From positions 41,528,551-41,592,550 of the forward strand of contig NC_054872.1 in NCBI RefSeq assembly GCF_018320785.1: DNA of 64,000 nt, in the 5' to 3' direction. The notes below the pieces were generated by a model. That model ran no database searches. It worked only from the letters and a program-made list of their open reading frames with translations, and was not told where the DNA came from. Of the stretch, positions 12,108 through 24,265 are shown in pieces (the stretch's first letter is position 1; each line of letters opens with the position of its first letter). The position numbers and the translations under genes were made by a program. This DNA is from Cheilinus undulatus. Taxonomy: Eukaryota; Chordata; Actinopteri; Labriformes; Labridae.

Positions 12108-13554
12108 TGTATGTACCAGTGTGTTTGTGGAGTTTTAGGCAGAACTAACAGACCAACATCAGCTGAAGTCTTTTTTCCATTTCTTGTCCTCATGTGAAGT
12201 ATGTCTGAGGGACTGGATTTTTTTCTTGTTCATCTTTAAACTCTAAAATATCTTTCAAGGATTAAAGTTTGATTTCTGAACTTACTTTATGTATTAGTAA
12301 TGACATCTGTACTAAAATGAATTTGGAAGTACCTACATATCAGGTATGGGCAAAGATCACATGTCTTGGTCTGTATCAAGGACCACTAGCAGGCCTGCAT
12401 TCTGTAGACATTACAATATGTAGGCATATTATTTTAATTGGGTTACAGGGAACAACAAGCATTTTTTAAGCTGCTTGAGCTGTAAGGGCTCTATTAATTA
12501 GCACAGGGGAGTTGAATCTGCTGGAGCTATTCACATTGTTTCATGTAGTTTGTTAATTAATTCATTTAGAGGTAGGGACCTTAGCATTAAGTTTGATGTT
12601 GGTATTTCTGTGGTTTATAGCATTTGAGTTTTTGTTAATGCTTGTATTTTGATAGAATCTATAGTTTTGGCACCAGGTAACATCTATATTACGGACAGAT
12701 AAGATAGGATGGTTGGGGGGAAGTTAAATGTTTTCTTTACTATGTCTGCAAAGAGCACACCACAAAAATTTGTTTGCAGGAAATACTTGTTAAAGATACT
12801 TGTTTTTAAAACTACCTTTTTTGCTTGGACATTGACATATTTGATCCTGCTATTCAACAGTGGTCACTTTGATTTTTGAGGGTTTTTGTTTGTTTGTTTG
12901 TTTGTTTGTTTGTTTGTTTGTTTTTTGTTAATTTACAAAGCAAATCACCACAACAAATTATATCCAAGGCTCTGAATGGATGCCACTGCACAGAGGCTTA
13001 GATATATTTAAATGCAGCAGTGTTTTTGAAAAGAAAAAGGCATCTTTGAACACTTATTGTGCAGTATGATGATGATAAACAGAAATGGTCAGCCCATAAG
13101 AACTCAAATCTTTCCAAGCAATAATCCTTGAGACAATACATGCATGATTTTTGCAAAGTTACATGGTGATGATGGCAGTCTTTAAACACCCAGTCAGGCT
13201 TATACTGTAAGTCCTCTTTGGGAACAGACTGACCCAGAGCACTGACTGGTTGAGAAAAGCACTTCCACATTAAATATACATTTTTTTAAAGATTAGCTGT
13301 ATGACACCTTTTTACTGTTTGTGGAAATAGAATACAATCAGTGTTTTAGAGAAATGACATGTAGCATTGCTTCACTTGCCACGCAGTGGCAGTTTAAAGG
13401 AAGTCCGGTCACTTGACAGTAATGTTGGTGACCAAAGAGGAAATGAAAATAATGAATACTGTGGATTTTTATGTTAATACTCAGTATTTGTGTTTAGGTC
13501 AGAGAGTGAGAAACAGTAGCCATAATCTGATTTTGCATTTTTCTTCTTTTCAGT
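12108..13554. other. Spacer upstream of exon A of copy 2
   Basis: Sequence shared with units 2 and 4. It holds a (TTTG)n microsatellite and, at about 13000-13270, a conserved block of roughly 190 bp that recurs before each exon A. The minus strand of that block keeps a Cys/His-rich frame open in three units. No gene is supported. Confidence 0.45.
12884..12927. repeat. (TTTG)n microsatellite
   Basis: A run of about ten GTTT repeats. The other units have only poly-T or a short T/G run here, so it expanded in this unit alone. Confidence 0.9.
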
Positions 13555-13570
13555 CGACAGGATCAGCAGG

Positions 13571-16500
13571 ATGTCTGTGACCATGACCAGAAGTGACGGG
13601 GTCACTGTGTTCACTTTGACCTCGGACCCCCAAAGTTCTTTACCTCCAATATGCCAAATCCTCAAAGGCCTCTGCTACAGCCCTGTCTGCTGCTCTGTGT
13701 CTCAGCGCCTGAAGAAGTTTCAGGGAGCTTCTCAGTCAGTCCTGGGGGTGAGTTACAACCACACACGTTTTTCAACTTATTCTGTGAAACTTCACCTTTA
13801 GAATGTTTACATACAACTCAGCAGCTTTTGAATTAGTTTTTCTTCTTCCACACAGGTCTGATTTAATCTTTAATCTTTGAGGAAATAATTTGTTTCCAAA
13901 GAACTATTAGCTTAAGCAAAATGTTAATCCAACTGAATTTTTCATTCTCTTTCCTACCAGCTCTATAGTATTGTCATAATCATGTCAGTCTCATTTTAAA
14001 AGAGTGTTTTCATAATACTGTCAGAACTCTGTACCTCTAGGATCTTCAGGTAAAGTTCTTTTTATTTAGGAAAGCAACTTTTAGGAAAGATAATGAAACT
14101 TAGAGAAAGAGGTCCTATTAAAGTACTCTCTGCACCACAGCTCTGATTTCGAATGTACTCAAACCTAGGGATGGGAACCGACAACTGGTTCCTGTTGAGA
14201 ACCGATTCCAATTGGCTTGATCCATCGCCATCATTTACATTTAATCTTGATGATTTCCTTATTGATGCCTTACCTCCGCGTGCCATAAAAAGAAGGCCTC
14301 CCATGTGACAGTCAGCTAAACAGAGAAGCTGAGGAAATAAACATTTACTGGGCTATACAGTATTGCCGAAAGGTGTTTAAAAAACACATTTTCACAAGCA
14401 CTTGTCGGCATGCATGCATAAGCACAATGAGAGGAGTGTGCGTCTCTGCAGTGCTTCATCCAACCCTTTATCAAAATGCTTTGAGCCTAAAATAAAACAC
14501 GTTTATATGGAGATGTTTACAGGAGTGGGGTAAGTGAATTAGGTTAAATCAGGGCAGGGGATCAAATGAAGTTTCCTTTTTTTTCTTTTTCAATGACACA
14601 GACGTGCGCTCTTTTTCCTCCCTCCCCTCCCCTCCTCCCAGAGGTAAGATGAGAAGTAATAATCCAAATCTAATATCATAGAATCTGGGAATGTTAAGGA
14701 ATATTCTGTGTGCTTTTAAACAGAAAAAGATTGGATTTTATGATTGTTTACACCGCTTTCCACATTATTAAGCAAATGACATTTTTCTCTTATTTTCCTA
14801 AATATAAATGCAAATGACAGAGTATTTTTCAAGTCATCAGCCAGTAGAGCATAATTCAAATATTTTTGAACAAACTTCATAATGATAACCTATTTTTTTT
14901 TAAATAAAAACGTCAAAATGCACTGTTCCACATGTTCCACATTATTAAGCAGGCCACAGGTTTCAAGCAACATAGGAAAGAAAAAGGATCTCTCTGCTGC
15001 TGAAAAGTGTCAGATAGTGTAATGCCTTGGACAAGGAATGAGAACATTAGATATTTCATGAAAAATGAATCGTGATCAACGTACTGTGAAGGAATTTGTG
15101 GCTGATTCAGAGCACAGCCGGGTTCGTGCAGATAAAGGCATAATGAGGAAAGGTTTCTGCCAGACAAATTGATCAGATTAAGAGAGCAGCTGCTAAAATG
15201 CCATTGCAAAGCAGCAAACAGGTATTTGAAGCTGCTGGTGCCTCTAGAGTCCCACCAACCTCAAGGTGTAGGATCCTCCAGAGGCTGGCAGTCGTGCATA
15301 AACCTACTATTTGGCCGCCCGATCCAATACTCACAAGCAGAAACGGTTGCAGTGGGCCCAGAAATACATGAGGACTCATTTTCAAACAGTCTTGTTGACT
15401 GGTGAGTGCCGTGCAACCCTGGATGGTCCAGATGGAGGAGTGGTGGATGGTTGGTGGATGGCCACCATGTCCCAACAAGGCTGTGATGCCAGCAAGGAGG
15501 GGGTCCTGTTTTGGGCCAGATTCATGAGGAGAGAGCTGGTAGGCCCCTTTAGGGTCCCTGAAGGTGTGAAAATTACCTCAGCAAAGAGGTTCTGACTGAC
15601 CACTTTCTTCCATGGTAAAAAAAAAAGAAGAGCAGTTCCTTCTGTAGCAAAACTTTCTTCATGCATGACAATGCACCATCTCATGCTGCAAAGAATCCCT
15701 CTGTGTCATTGGCTGCTATGGGCATAACAGGAGAGAAAATCATGGTGTGGCCCCCATCCTCCCCTGACCTCAACCCTACTGAGAACCAATGGAGCATCCT
15801 CAAGCTAAAGATCTATGAGGGTGGGAGGCAGTTCACATCAAAACAGCAGCTCTAGGAGGATATTCTGACATCCTGCAAAGAAGTTCAAGCAGAAACTCTC
15901 CAAAAACTCGCAAGTTCAATGTATGCAAGAATAGTGAAAGTGATATCAAAAAAGAGCTCCTATGTTAACATGTAACTTGGCCTGTTAAGATGTTTTTGAT
16001 TGAAATAGCTTTTGATTTCAGTAAATATGACCTCCTAATGCTGTAAATTCAAAAAATGACCATTTTCAGTTCTTTACAACCTATAAAATGTTTTAAAACT
16101 CTGTCGTGCTTAAAAATGTGGAACAGTGCATTTGAGGTTTTTATTTTTAAAAAAATAATGGTTATTATTATGAAGTTTGTTCAAAAACATTTGAATTGTG
16201 CTCTTACGGCTGATGACTTGAAAAATATTCTGACTGTCATTTGCATTAATATTTAGGAAAATAAGAGAAAAATGTTGTTTGCTTAATAATGTGGAAAGCA
16301 GTGTATGTCCGCGTTGTGCTTCAATGGCGAGCTCTGTCCTGCTGAGTGTTTACTTTATGATGAGCCTATAAAACGTTAGAGAATACTTTAGTGCATAAAA
16401 TGACCAACAAGCACTAATTAATTTCATCTACATTCATATTAAACGGGTAAAGATAAGTTTAAACGTTTTTAAAAACCCTCAGTGGTTTCTATTGTACCGG

Positions 16501-19500
16501 ATGGGCATGGCTGCAGCAGCACCTGTGGGCATGCATAATAACTTCTCATCACTGATCTACATGCAGAAAGAAGAGCTAAAGCATTTTTAAACTTAAGTTG
16601 TTTTAGATATGTGCCGTACCAAGCCATGGCACGCGAGTATCTGTGCGCTGGTATATGTGCGAGTGTTCGTCCTTTGCAAAACTGTCCCAACATCATTGAC
16701 AGGAGTTCAGTCGCCAATTTTAAAGCGTCGTCATACACAGGCAGGGGTGCTGCAGGGGGAAAAATAGACATAGTCTTGAGAAATTGATTATTAATGTGCG
16801 CTCATCCCACAGCAGCATCTTCATGATGTTAATTAAAGCAACACCGTGGCCATTTTTAATACCCCAGGATACAGTATTACCGTATTACCACCCATTTCTA
16901 GTGAACTGTCACAAACACAGACTAAAGTAGCCAAAACTGTGGCTTCATTTCTCCTAAAATGATGCACACAGGGCATGAGAAACGTCTGTCAAACAATGAT
17001 GTCTAATGCATGAAATGCATCTTTTTGCCCAATAACTGTTAATTTTGTACAAGTTCAAGTTATTTTGATACCTCTGGAGATCTGGAATCCAGAGATTAGT
17101 TTTATATTTATTTTAAGGTTTTGTCTTTTAAAGAAAATGAGCAGTAGTACTGTATTCTAATTCGAGTTCACCGATTAAAGATCCAGAGAGCAGTTTGTTT
17201 TAACAAACATTTCCAACAAAAAGATCTTTTGTATATTTTAGAATGTCCTCCTCTCAAACACTTGATGTTTAACATTTTTTACAATCTAAAAAGAAAATTC
17301 ACAGGAAGGAATCGATAAGTGATTCGATAAAGAATCACATCAATAAGGAGAATCGATAACGGCATTGATATCAATAAAATTGTATCAATTCCCATCCCTA
17401 CTCAAACCATTGCACATGATAAGTATAGTAAAACTGTACAGGTACGTGTTGTTCACACTGTGTTTGCTCCTCCTCAGGCCCTGCATATTATGGTTGGTTT
17501 GCTGAACATCGGCCTTGGAGCAATCCTCCTCTATGGTGACGCTTCATGGCAGATGTATTACTACAAGTTTCCTATTTGGTTGGGAGTACTGGTAAGCAAA
17601 CCAACATTTAATTTGTTTTTTGGTTATTTTGCTCATTAACCAAAATTTTCCATAATTTTAATTTAGGTATGGTTTGTGTTTCTGAATAACTCCAAGTCTT
17701 TTGTGAAGCTAGAATTAGGAATGATGCAATTTCATTGGAGGTTTGCAGTGATTCTGGGGTATTACAGCTTGTTCACACAGGACAGGACCTGCTATGCATT
17801 AGCGTGTTGACATTAATATTAAAGGGATACTTCAAAATTTTGGCAAATTCGTCCATTGCCATAATCCCTATAGTCTTAGTAATAGGTTCGTCACCTTCAG
17901 TTGTCGGTGCAAGCTGGACAAGTTGTGACCCGTACATTCACCACGCTATGAAATAATCATGGAACATTACGAGACGGAGATGTTTTAATGCTAAATTCAA
18001 AGCCGGAACTACACTCCAGGCATGGCTGCTGCACTGTATCGCTCCGCCCAGTGGTTTACTCAAGAAATAGTATTTGCTTCATGCATCGTAATGTTACATA
18101 ATTATACGTTATTATTTCATAGCGTGGTGAATGTGCAGGTCACAACTTGTCCACAAGAGCGTTTTGGAGTTGTTGGATTGTGTATTTGATGAGTTTGATG
18201 AGGGAAAGCTGGAATACCATCTGCTTACATTGAGTTGGCACAGCAGGTCCGAACTCGGCAGCGGCCGATCTAAAAATAGCTTGCACCGACGACTAAAGGT
18301 AACGAACCTATTACTAAGACTATAGGGATTATGGCAATGGAAGAATTTGCCAAAATGTTGAAGTATCCCTTGAAGGTTAAAACACCAGAGATAGTTCACT
18401 AACCCTCAGAGCAACTTTGAAAATGATTTTCAAGAATATGTCCAGAGGGATTTTTTGATAATCTGACTGACTTTTTTAATCAGTGCAGATTTGTTTTTTC
18501 CCCATCTCATTAAAAGTAGGTTTTTTACTGATTACAAGATTTGCCTTCTGTACATTTCCCTGTCTTACATCTGAGTTCACATGTTTTTAATGGTTGTGAA
18601 TGCTTGACCAAATACAGAGCAACAACATATTTCTTTTAGGAACAGGCCAACCCAAAAACAGCTCCTCAAGGCTTCTTTAATGTCTTAGTTCTCAGCTGAC
18701 ATTAATAGGTCTCATTATTAAATTTCTTACTCTGGTGCATGGGTGTTACCCTTGCTTCATGAAATACTTAAGTTGAGGACAATAGTAATGGCTCGTGGTT
18801 CTCAGCCTTGGTGTGAAAAGGTGAAAGGTTAAATCATTTTCTTTTTTTTCTCTTCTTTAGTTCATTTTATTTGGCATCATGAACATTTTGTCTGAGAAGT
18901 TCCCAAGTCCATGTCTGGTGAGTAGTACAGCTTTATAACATCTTCATTTGAGCTTTCATTTGATGTTCAACTGTTATTCATATTTTGTATAAATCAGTGT
19001 TACTCAGTCCTGCTAAACAAAGAGCCAAATTGTTAAAAAAAAAAATACCTTTGCAAGAGCCACAATCCAAATGCTCAATCGGGCTGAGTGGGAAAATGGT
19101 CTGAAACACCACTGACCGCTCTATGAGAAACGGATGACAACAGGGAAAAACAGACTAATATCAGCTTAAATTATGGATATTTGGACTCAGCAGAGATCCA
19201 TCCATTTCCAAAAGACACAGTCGACCATGGACATTGATATGTGGTCATAAATCGAGTTTCCTGACATTTATAATGGACCTGATTTTAGTACACAAAGCAG
19301 AGCCTGAAGGCTCACACCAGCCGAGCTCGTCACTGAAGGATGTGAAGCTGAATTAACTTTGAAAAGTTTTGTTCATATCAAGGTTTAGATCAGTTGTTTC
19401 TCTGTATTTCAGCAATTCATTTACTTCTTTTTACCTAAGCTAATCAGCATAAAAATCGCTCCATGATTGTTCAAAATCAAAGCGTAGCTTTAAGGTGTAG

Positions 19501-21522
19501 ATCGATGTTTTGGTGTTCTACCGATTTGATTGGATAATTCATTAACAGGTGGATGTATTGACATACATTTATGGATGATTACATTCTACTAAATACCAGT
19601 ATTAGTTACCTGAAAACTTGATATTCACCTTGATTTAGTGCATGTTAGTGTGTCTGACAGAGTTGACAAAAATCAAGATATGATGGACAAAAGGTCATAT
19701 TACAGGAAAAAATTGAAATAAAAATCTGTTCCTTCACACAACTGCTAGTTTACACAAATCTCCCCTTCAAATTATTGTTGTAAAAAAGTACAAAGTCAGG
19801 AAATATCTGTGCAGTGTTACAGTGAAAGGAAAGCATTTACTGTAGTGCTGCTCGGTTTTTATTAAAGAAACAAATCACTATTATTTGTAATTGAAATTGA
19901 GATCACAACAATTAACACAATAACTCATGGGTTTTATAAGGTCTACTTCAAATGCATTTATTGAATTTAACACCTCAAACATTTTAACAAAAAAGCAGCA
20001 AATGAATTTAAATAAATGGGAAAAATATACTGTAAATATCTCAAAATAATAAAATATGGAGTTAAAAAACAACTGTGAGCCCGCATGCAATGCAGAAGTC
20101 ATTGGCACTTAGTTATGTCATCATGTCTGGGGGATGCCAAAATCAGAATAAAGATTAAAACTCAGCACCAGTAGGTGCCATGGATCACTCACCCCTAGTC
20201 GGCGCTTTGTGCATTTTCACTTATCCTTCAGCAGTGTTTTATTTTACACTGTTTGTGTTTGGTTTTGAACAAATTATGTATTTTTTTCTTTTTGCAGGTC
20301 ATCCTCAGTGTGATCTTGAATCTATCAGGAGTTGCCTTTGCCATCACAGCCATCGTTCTCTACATCATCAATGTCTTAAACATTTATCTGTGGTGGATGT
20401 GTCATGATTATGATTGGGACTACAGATACAGACACAGGGTGACACCTTCACCTGAAAAAATGACCAAATGCCTGGAGACACAAGATCTGGTTCTGGTATG
20501 TGTTTAAAAAGTGGTATTTAGTGAGTGAAAACACACCCTGTGTAGCTGAGGAATGGAAAAATTATTTTACTGATAGATTTCAACTTTAAAGTTAGATCAG
20601 GGATTATTACACAGCTTTACAACAAATTAACTATGAAAAACTTTTCAAAGGAGTGATATTAAAGGTCACATCATTTCTTTTGTGTCTGATCAGATGATTT
20701 TAAGGAGCATCAACGCTGTGCTGATCGTCCTGGCAGTCCTGGAGCTCTGTGTCACCATCAGTTCTGCTGTTTTGGGGATCAAAGCTCTAAAGCAGAAGCC
20801 AGAGAACAAGGTAGAGTCTACACATCATATCTCACTGTTTAACTTGTTAACACAGGGAATACTGGCTGAACAAACATGCTCTCATTTTCTTTGTAAAGCA
20901 TTAGAGGTGAGAGGTCCTTATTTTTAGAAGGCACATTGCCTTTGATGTGTATTTATCCCAAAATTGTTTTATTGCAAAATTTTTAGATTTGAATAATTCT
21001 TTTTTGCATAAATGTTTGTCCATGTTACAATTAACCACATTTACTTCGGAACTGCCTGTACCTGTCTGTGTGTAACTTTTCCTACGTATTTCTTGCTGCA
21101 CTCTCTCATCAGCTCAGTGTGACTGCATGTAAAAATGTACAGGGTCTGGTGGAGATGTAGGTAAAGTCTGGGTGAAAAGTTTGTCCTTTTGCATTCACAC
21201 TTGCAGCTTACCGCAGAATTAACAGTACCTCCATTAAAGATTTAAAGAGTAGCCAACAATGGAAGTAAGGTTGTTTTGGTGATCTGAACTGGTTTATGCC
21301 TTTAGAGTTAGAACTGCTCTCTGTAAAAGTCTATTTATTAAAATGAGTTACCTGTTAAAGGAGCTATTCTAACCTTTATTGCTGGTTTAACTGTGTAACA
21401 AAAGTTCTCATAAAGATAATATCGTGCGATTTCATGATATTGATTTTCTCTTTCAGAGCCCTGATGACCCAGAACAGTACAAACCACTGCTGGAGGAAGT
21501 CACCAGTAACCCTGCAGCTTAA
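13571..21522 (+). CDS. ms4a-like: MS4A-like four-transmembrane protein, copy 2
   Basis: Exons are 13571-13747 (A), 17478-17591 (B), 18861-18917 (C), 20298-20495 (D), 20694-20810 (E) and 21457-21522 (F). Together they give 242 codons, and all junctions are phase 0 with GT/AG borders. The start is the first ATG after the CAG acceptor. Residues 1-59 are a cytosolic N-terminus with a Cys cluster (LCYSPVCCS) that could be palmitoylated. TM1 is about 60-77, TM2 about 90-111, TM3 about 117-140 and TM4 about 186-214, followed by a tail ending [15 protein letters not shown]. Loop 1 is YGDASWQMYYYKFP and loop 2 is rich in Asp, Tyr and Trp (CHDYDWDYRYRHRVTPSP). YKPL fits the Yxx-hydrophobic sorting pattern. 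This is a CD20/MS4A family protein by topology and motif, expected at the plasma membrane. The first coding intron is swollen by an hAT-like element holding a Tc1. Exon A is identical to that of copy 3. Confidence 0.93.
14751..16303 (+). mobile_element. Tc1/mariner element nested inside the hAT-like element
   Basis: The element lies between TA dinucleotides (14749-14750 and 16304-16305). Its ends are CACCGCTTTCCACATTATTA on the left and TAATGTGGAAAGCAGTG on the right. The inverted repeats extend for about 200 bp, and TTCCACATTATTAAGCA recurs at about 14935, an inverted/direct repeat layout known from other fish Tc1-like elements. A decayed transposase gene lies between the repeats. Confidence 0.88.
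15020..15900 (+). pseudogene. Decayed Tc1-like transposase
   Basis: Reading-frame fragments in different frames carry DDE signatures. MHDNAPSHAAK (around 15661) holds the second catalytic Asp, and SSPDLNPTENQWSILK (around 15757) holds the SPDLNPxE motif with the last acidic residue. Stops and frameshifts between the pieces rule out an active protein. Confidence 0.8.
17823..18370. mobile_element. TTAA-flanked palindromic MITE in intron B-C of copy 2
   Basis: The 548-bp insert starts AGGGATACTTCAAAATTTTG and ends with the complementary CAAAATGTTGAAGTATCCCT. The inverted arms extend well over 100 bp (AATAGGTTCGT..., GACAAGTTGTGACC... and their complements). It is flanked by TTAA (17819-17822) and TGAA (18371-18374, probably a mutated TTAA). 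Copies 1 and 3 lack it. The target site suggests piggyBac-type mobilisation, which is an inference. A matching end remnant lies near 37225-37265. Confidence 0.82.
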
Positions 21523-21896
21523 ATCCAAATCTCTGCTTGGTACTGTTACTGAAGAGAAAGTTTACTCCTAAGTTCTTATGCGTCTTTACCACTGAATGTA
21601 TTTACTGTTGAATTACACTAATGCAGTGAGTACAAAGTCAGCTGAAATGTTGGGTCTTTTCCTGAGGGTTGCTTCAGAATCTTTGCACTTATTCTTCAGA
21701 GCACTTTGAATAATAATCAACAGCCACTCTTTGATTCCATCTGTTTCTGTTTTTTTAATGCTACTCTTTATTATGATTGTCGAGCGATGTGCCTTAAGGT
21801 CAGTAATTTTGTAACTGTAAGGGAAGTCTATGCATGTGTGTAACACTGATGGACTGATGGGGTTTCTGTTTTATTTTAAACCATGTTAAAAACATG

Positions 21897-21902
21897 AATA
21901 AA
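21897..21902 (+). other. Polyadenylation signal of copy 2
   Basis: AATAAA lies in the conserved 3' UTR context CATGTTAAAAACATG, about 375 bp after the stop codon. Confidence 0.7.
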
Positions 21903-22447
21903 AATGACTCAAAGCTGTGGGTTTCATTTATGTTGTTCCTCTGCTCTTTCCTTTACAAGACGCCTTAAAGCATGACTGAGAAATGGAATCACTTAATAAC
22001 TTCTTGTGTTTAATTTTTCCACAACTGTTGGGTGAATGGCTGCTTCTTTTGTAGTTGTAGACAGCAATGTAGTATTGTGATGTACAAGGTATGGCTATTA
22101 AATAATGAGACTGCCTTTGTGGGGATAAAACCATGTGGTTCAGTCACATGGTGGTCAAATGCACCACCTTTTCTTGTCCTTAATTCCCCAGTAAAAAGTC
22201 AATAAAGAAAAAAGTGGGCGATTTCGGGATAGTTTTTGTGTAAAAAAAAATCAATTTTCATTGCTTAAATTTAGGATGGACCATGTTTGCTTACCTGTAT
22301 GGGCCCTGATGGGGCTGAGTCCCAGAAAACTTTCCCGTTTGTCCCACCATGGGGCTCTGTTCTTGGGTGATAGCGTGAAGCTCACCAACACTAAAGATGA
22401 TCTATTATGCATTAGGATCACTGTTATTTTTAATGGAGTTTCCCATT

Positions 22448-22595
22448 TTTGACATATCTTTCAATCAATCAAGAACTTTATTTTCCCCCATAGGGGTGAT
22501 TCCGTCTGCAAAATATTGGGAGCATAAGAAACACACAAGCCACATAAAACACATAAGACTACATAAAAACATGTGACCGCACTGTCAAGAAAAGT
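22448..22595 (-). mobile_element. LINE-tail insertion shared by units 2 and 3
   Basis: Between TTTCCCA and the CAAGAAAAG block there is an extra segment of about 145 bp beginning TCAATCAATCAAGAAC and containing CCCCCATAGGGGTGATTC. On the minus strand it reads as the 3' end of a truncated non-LTR element. The same insertion follows copy 3 (about 36858-37000) but is absent after copies 1, 4 and 5. Confidence 0.6.
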
Positions 22596-22764
22596 TTATA
22601 GAACATTTGTGCACAGTTCAAGGTGCTTTACAGAGAAAAAAAAATTAATACCAAAGAGCATCAACAGACATCAAAATGACAGTAAAATAGAATAAACTAG
22701 AATTAAAGATAAAAGGAAATAGGAAAAATGACACTCAGCAAAAACAGAACTTAAAATATTTTAA

Positions 22765-23620
22765 ACTAGAAAAGCACTCAGAGAGTGAAGACCACTGCCA
22801 TTAGCCCTATCTCCCATTCGTAAAGAATCCTTAAAGGAGACATATTATGCAAAAATCACTTTTTCAGGCTTTTCTAACACAAATATGTGCCCCTGGCCTG
22901 TCCACAATCCCCTCAAATACCAGAAAAATCCATTCCCTCTCCCCCTCTCTTTCTCGACCTTTCAGAAAATGTGAAACAAGCTGTTCTCAGATTTAGCTCC
23001 TGGTGACCTCACCAGGAGTGTAAGCACCCACCCCCAGGTTTGGTTGGCCCGGAAAGTTCCGCCCTCCTCTACTGATCCTCTCAACTACCAGCTGAGATGC
23101 TGGATAGCTCAGTGGGTTATCCTGCTGGCTACAGTCTGGGAGGTTGATGGTTTGAATCACAGTCCCAACCTTTGGATAAAAGTGTCAGTAGTACCAGGAG
23201 TACTGCATCCATTTCCTGAGAAGGGTGTGGTCAGGGGCGGAGTCAGACAGCTAATTACCATTTAAAGCCACAGACACAGAAATGGCTCGTTCTGAGAAGG
23301 GCTGAAATAGAGGGGGTTTTAAACGTACAAAGATCCTATACTGAAGTGTTTTTTTTCGCAACAAACTTCACAGGCATGTTTTGGGGGCCTCTGAGTCCAA
23401 TTTAAGCTTGTCTTAAAAGGGTATAATATGTCTCCTTTAAAAAAATTCCTGGATCAAGATGGTAATCCAGATCACTCCCAAAATCTAATCAGTTCTTCCT
23501 TATGCCATTTCTGACATTTCCTGAAAATGTCATCAAAATTCGTCCATATATTTTGAGTTATGTTGCTAACAAACTAACAAACCCTGCCGATCACATAACC
23601 TCGTTGGCGGATGTAAATAT
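22765..23620. repeat. Dispersed repeat interrupted by a TTAA MITE
   Basis: The outer 250 bp match the repeat at 1226-1475 (ACTAGAAAAGCACT..., CACTCCCAAAATCTAATCAG, TTGGCGGA). The inner part is the MITE listed separately. Unit 3 lacks both, so the outer repeat arrived after duplication and the MITE later. Confidence 0.65.
22835..23436. mobile_element. 602-bp TTAA MITE containing tRNA-like boxes
   Basis: The element is flanked by TTAA (22831-22834 and 23437-23440). Its ends are AGGAGACATATTATGC and ATAATATGTCTCCT. It is the same family and length as 57430-58031 but in the opposite orientation. Near 23100-23165 it holds GGATAGCTCAGTGGGTTA and GGTTTGAATCAC, which resemble the A and B boxes of a tRNA gene. 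No cloverleaf could be supported, so it is not called as a tRNA. Confidence 0.85.
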
Positions 23621-24221
23621 CCTCATTAGTGTTGTTGCTCAGTTTGTCTTTCAGCCCTAATCAACATAAACAATCTATAATAGTGGCTCTTCCTGAGGAT
23701 TCTGGCTCACTGTTGCTTTGTCTGAGTTTGGCACAGCCCTAAGCTGCCCGGAAACATCCTATATGGGTGCCTTTGTGGAAAAATCCACTTAAGTTTCCAA
23801 GTATGCCATGCATAATTTTGTACTGGGTCTGTCAATAACCAGAAATAAATTATGAATCATTTGAATTGCTAAATTAATCAAACTGGCATAATGTATCTCT
23901 CCACTATGGCAATTTTCCTGATAAGGAGGTTAAATCTTGGAGGGCACGTTAACAAAGTAAATTAACAACAACAACAAAATCCCCTTAAAGGTTATTGAAA
24001 ATACTTTCATATCAATCAGGAAGTAAATAAATGCATCACAATCCTGCTAAGGAAATTTGGCCTGGGGTCTTAACATTTGTCTTGAGTTTAGCTAAATGAG
24101 GAAGAAGGGATTGGGTTGTCTTTATAACTTCCAGATGAGGGGTAGTCCATCTGGGAACATGTTGATTCCTCCCTTTCCAAATAAACATTAACTGTGCCAT
24201 AAACTCACATTCAGTCAGACT

Positions 24222-24265
24222 TTGTTGGATAGATCCTTTCCCTTTACTCTGACAAACACAAACAG
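24222..24265 (+). other. Candidate noncoding leader (5' UTR) exon of copy 3
   Basis: The segment GTTGGATAGATCC...CACAAACAG is followed by GTAAGT and is nearly identical to the candidates at 7690-7732 and 59781-59824. The upstream 200 bp, including GAGGAAGAAGG, are also conserved. The transcription start was not determined. Confidence 0.45.

Larger units (their letters stand above)
14166..17400. mobile_element. hAT-like element in the first coding intron of copy 2
   Basis: The insert runs from TAGGGATGGGAA to TTCCCATCCCTA, which are exact terminal inverted repeats. It is flanked by the 8-bp duplication CTCAAACC (14158-14165 and 17401-17408). Copies 1, 3 and 5 show the uninterrupted site (GTACTCAAACCATTGCACATG). 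Without the nested Tc1 element the insert is about 1.7 kb. No complete transposase frame is visible, so it is probably non-autonomous. It ends only 77 bp before exon B. Confidence 0.88.

Noticed and set aside
13651-13836. Frame starting [10 protein letters not shown] in exon A (also at 29721)
   Set aside because: Out-of-frame shadow of the MS4A-like exon A.
15173-15684. Two minus-strand frames of about 100 codons
   Set aside because: They are antisense to the decayed Tc1 transposase at 15020-15900.
16469-16771. 100-codon minus-strand frame inside the hAT-like element
   Set aside because: No recognisable hAT transposase motif and no conserved neighbours; treated as chance.
23095-23170. tRNA gene
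   Set aside because: A- and B-box-like motifs are present but no cloverleaf or acceptor stem could be supported; it is part of a MITE.
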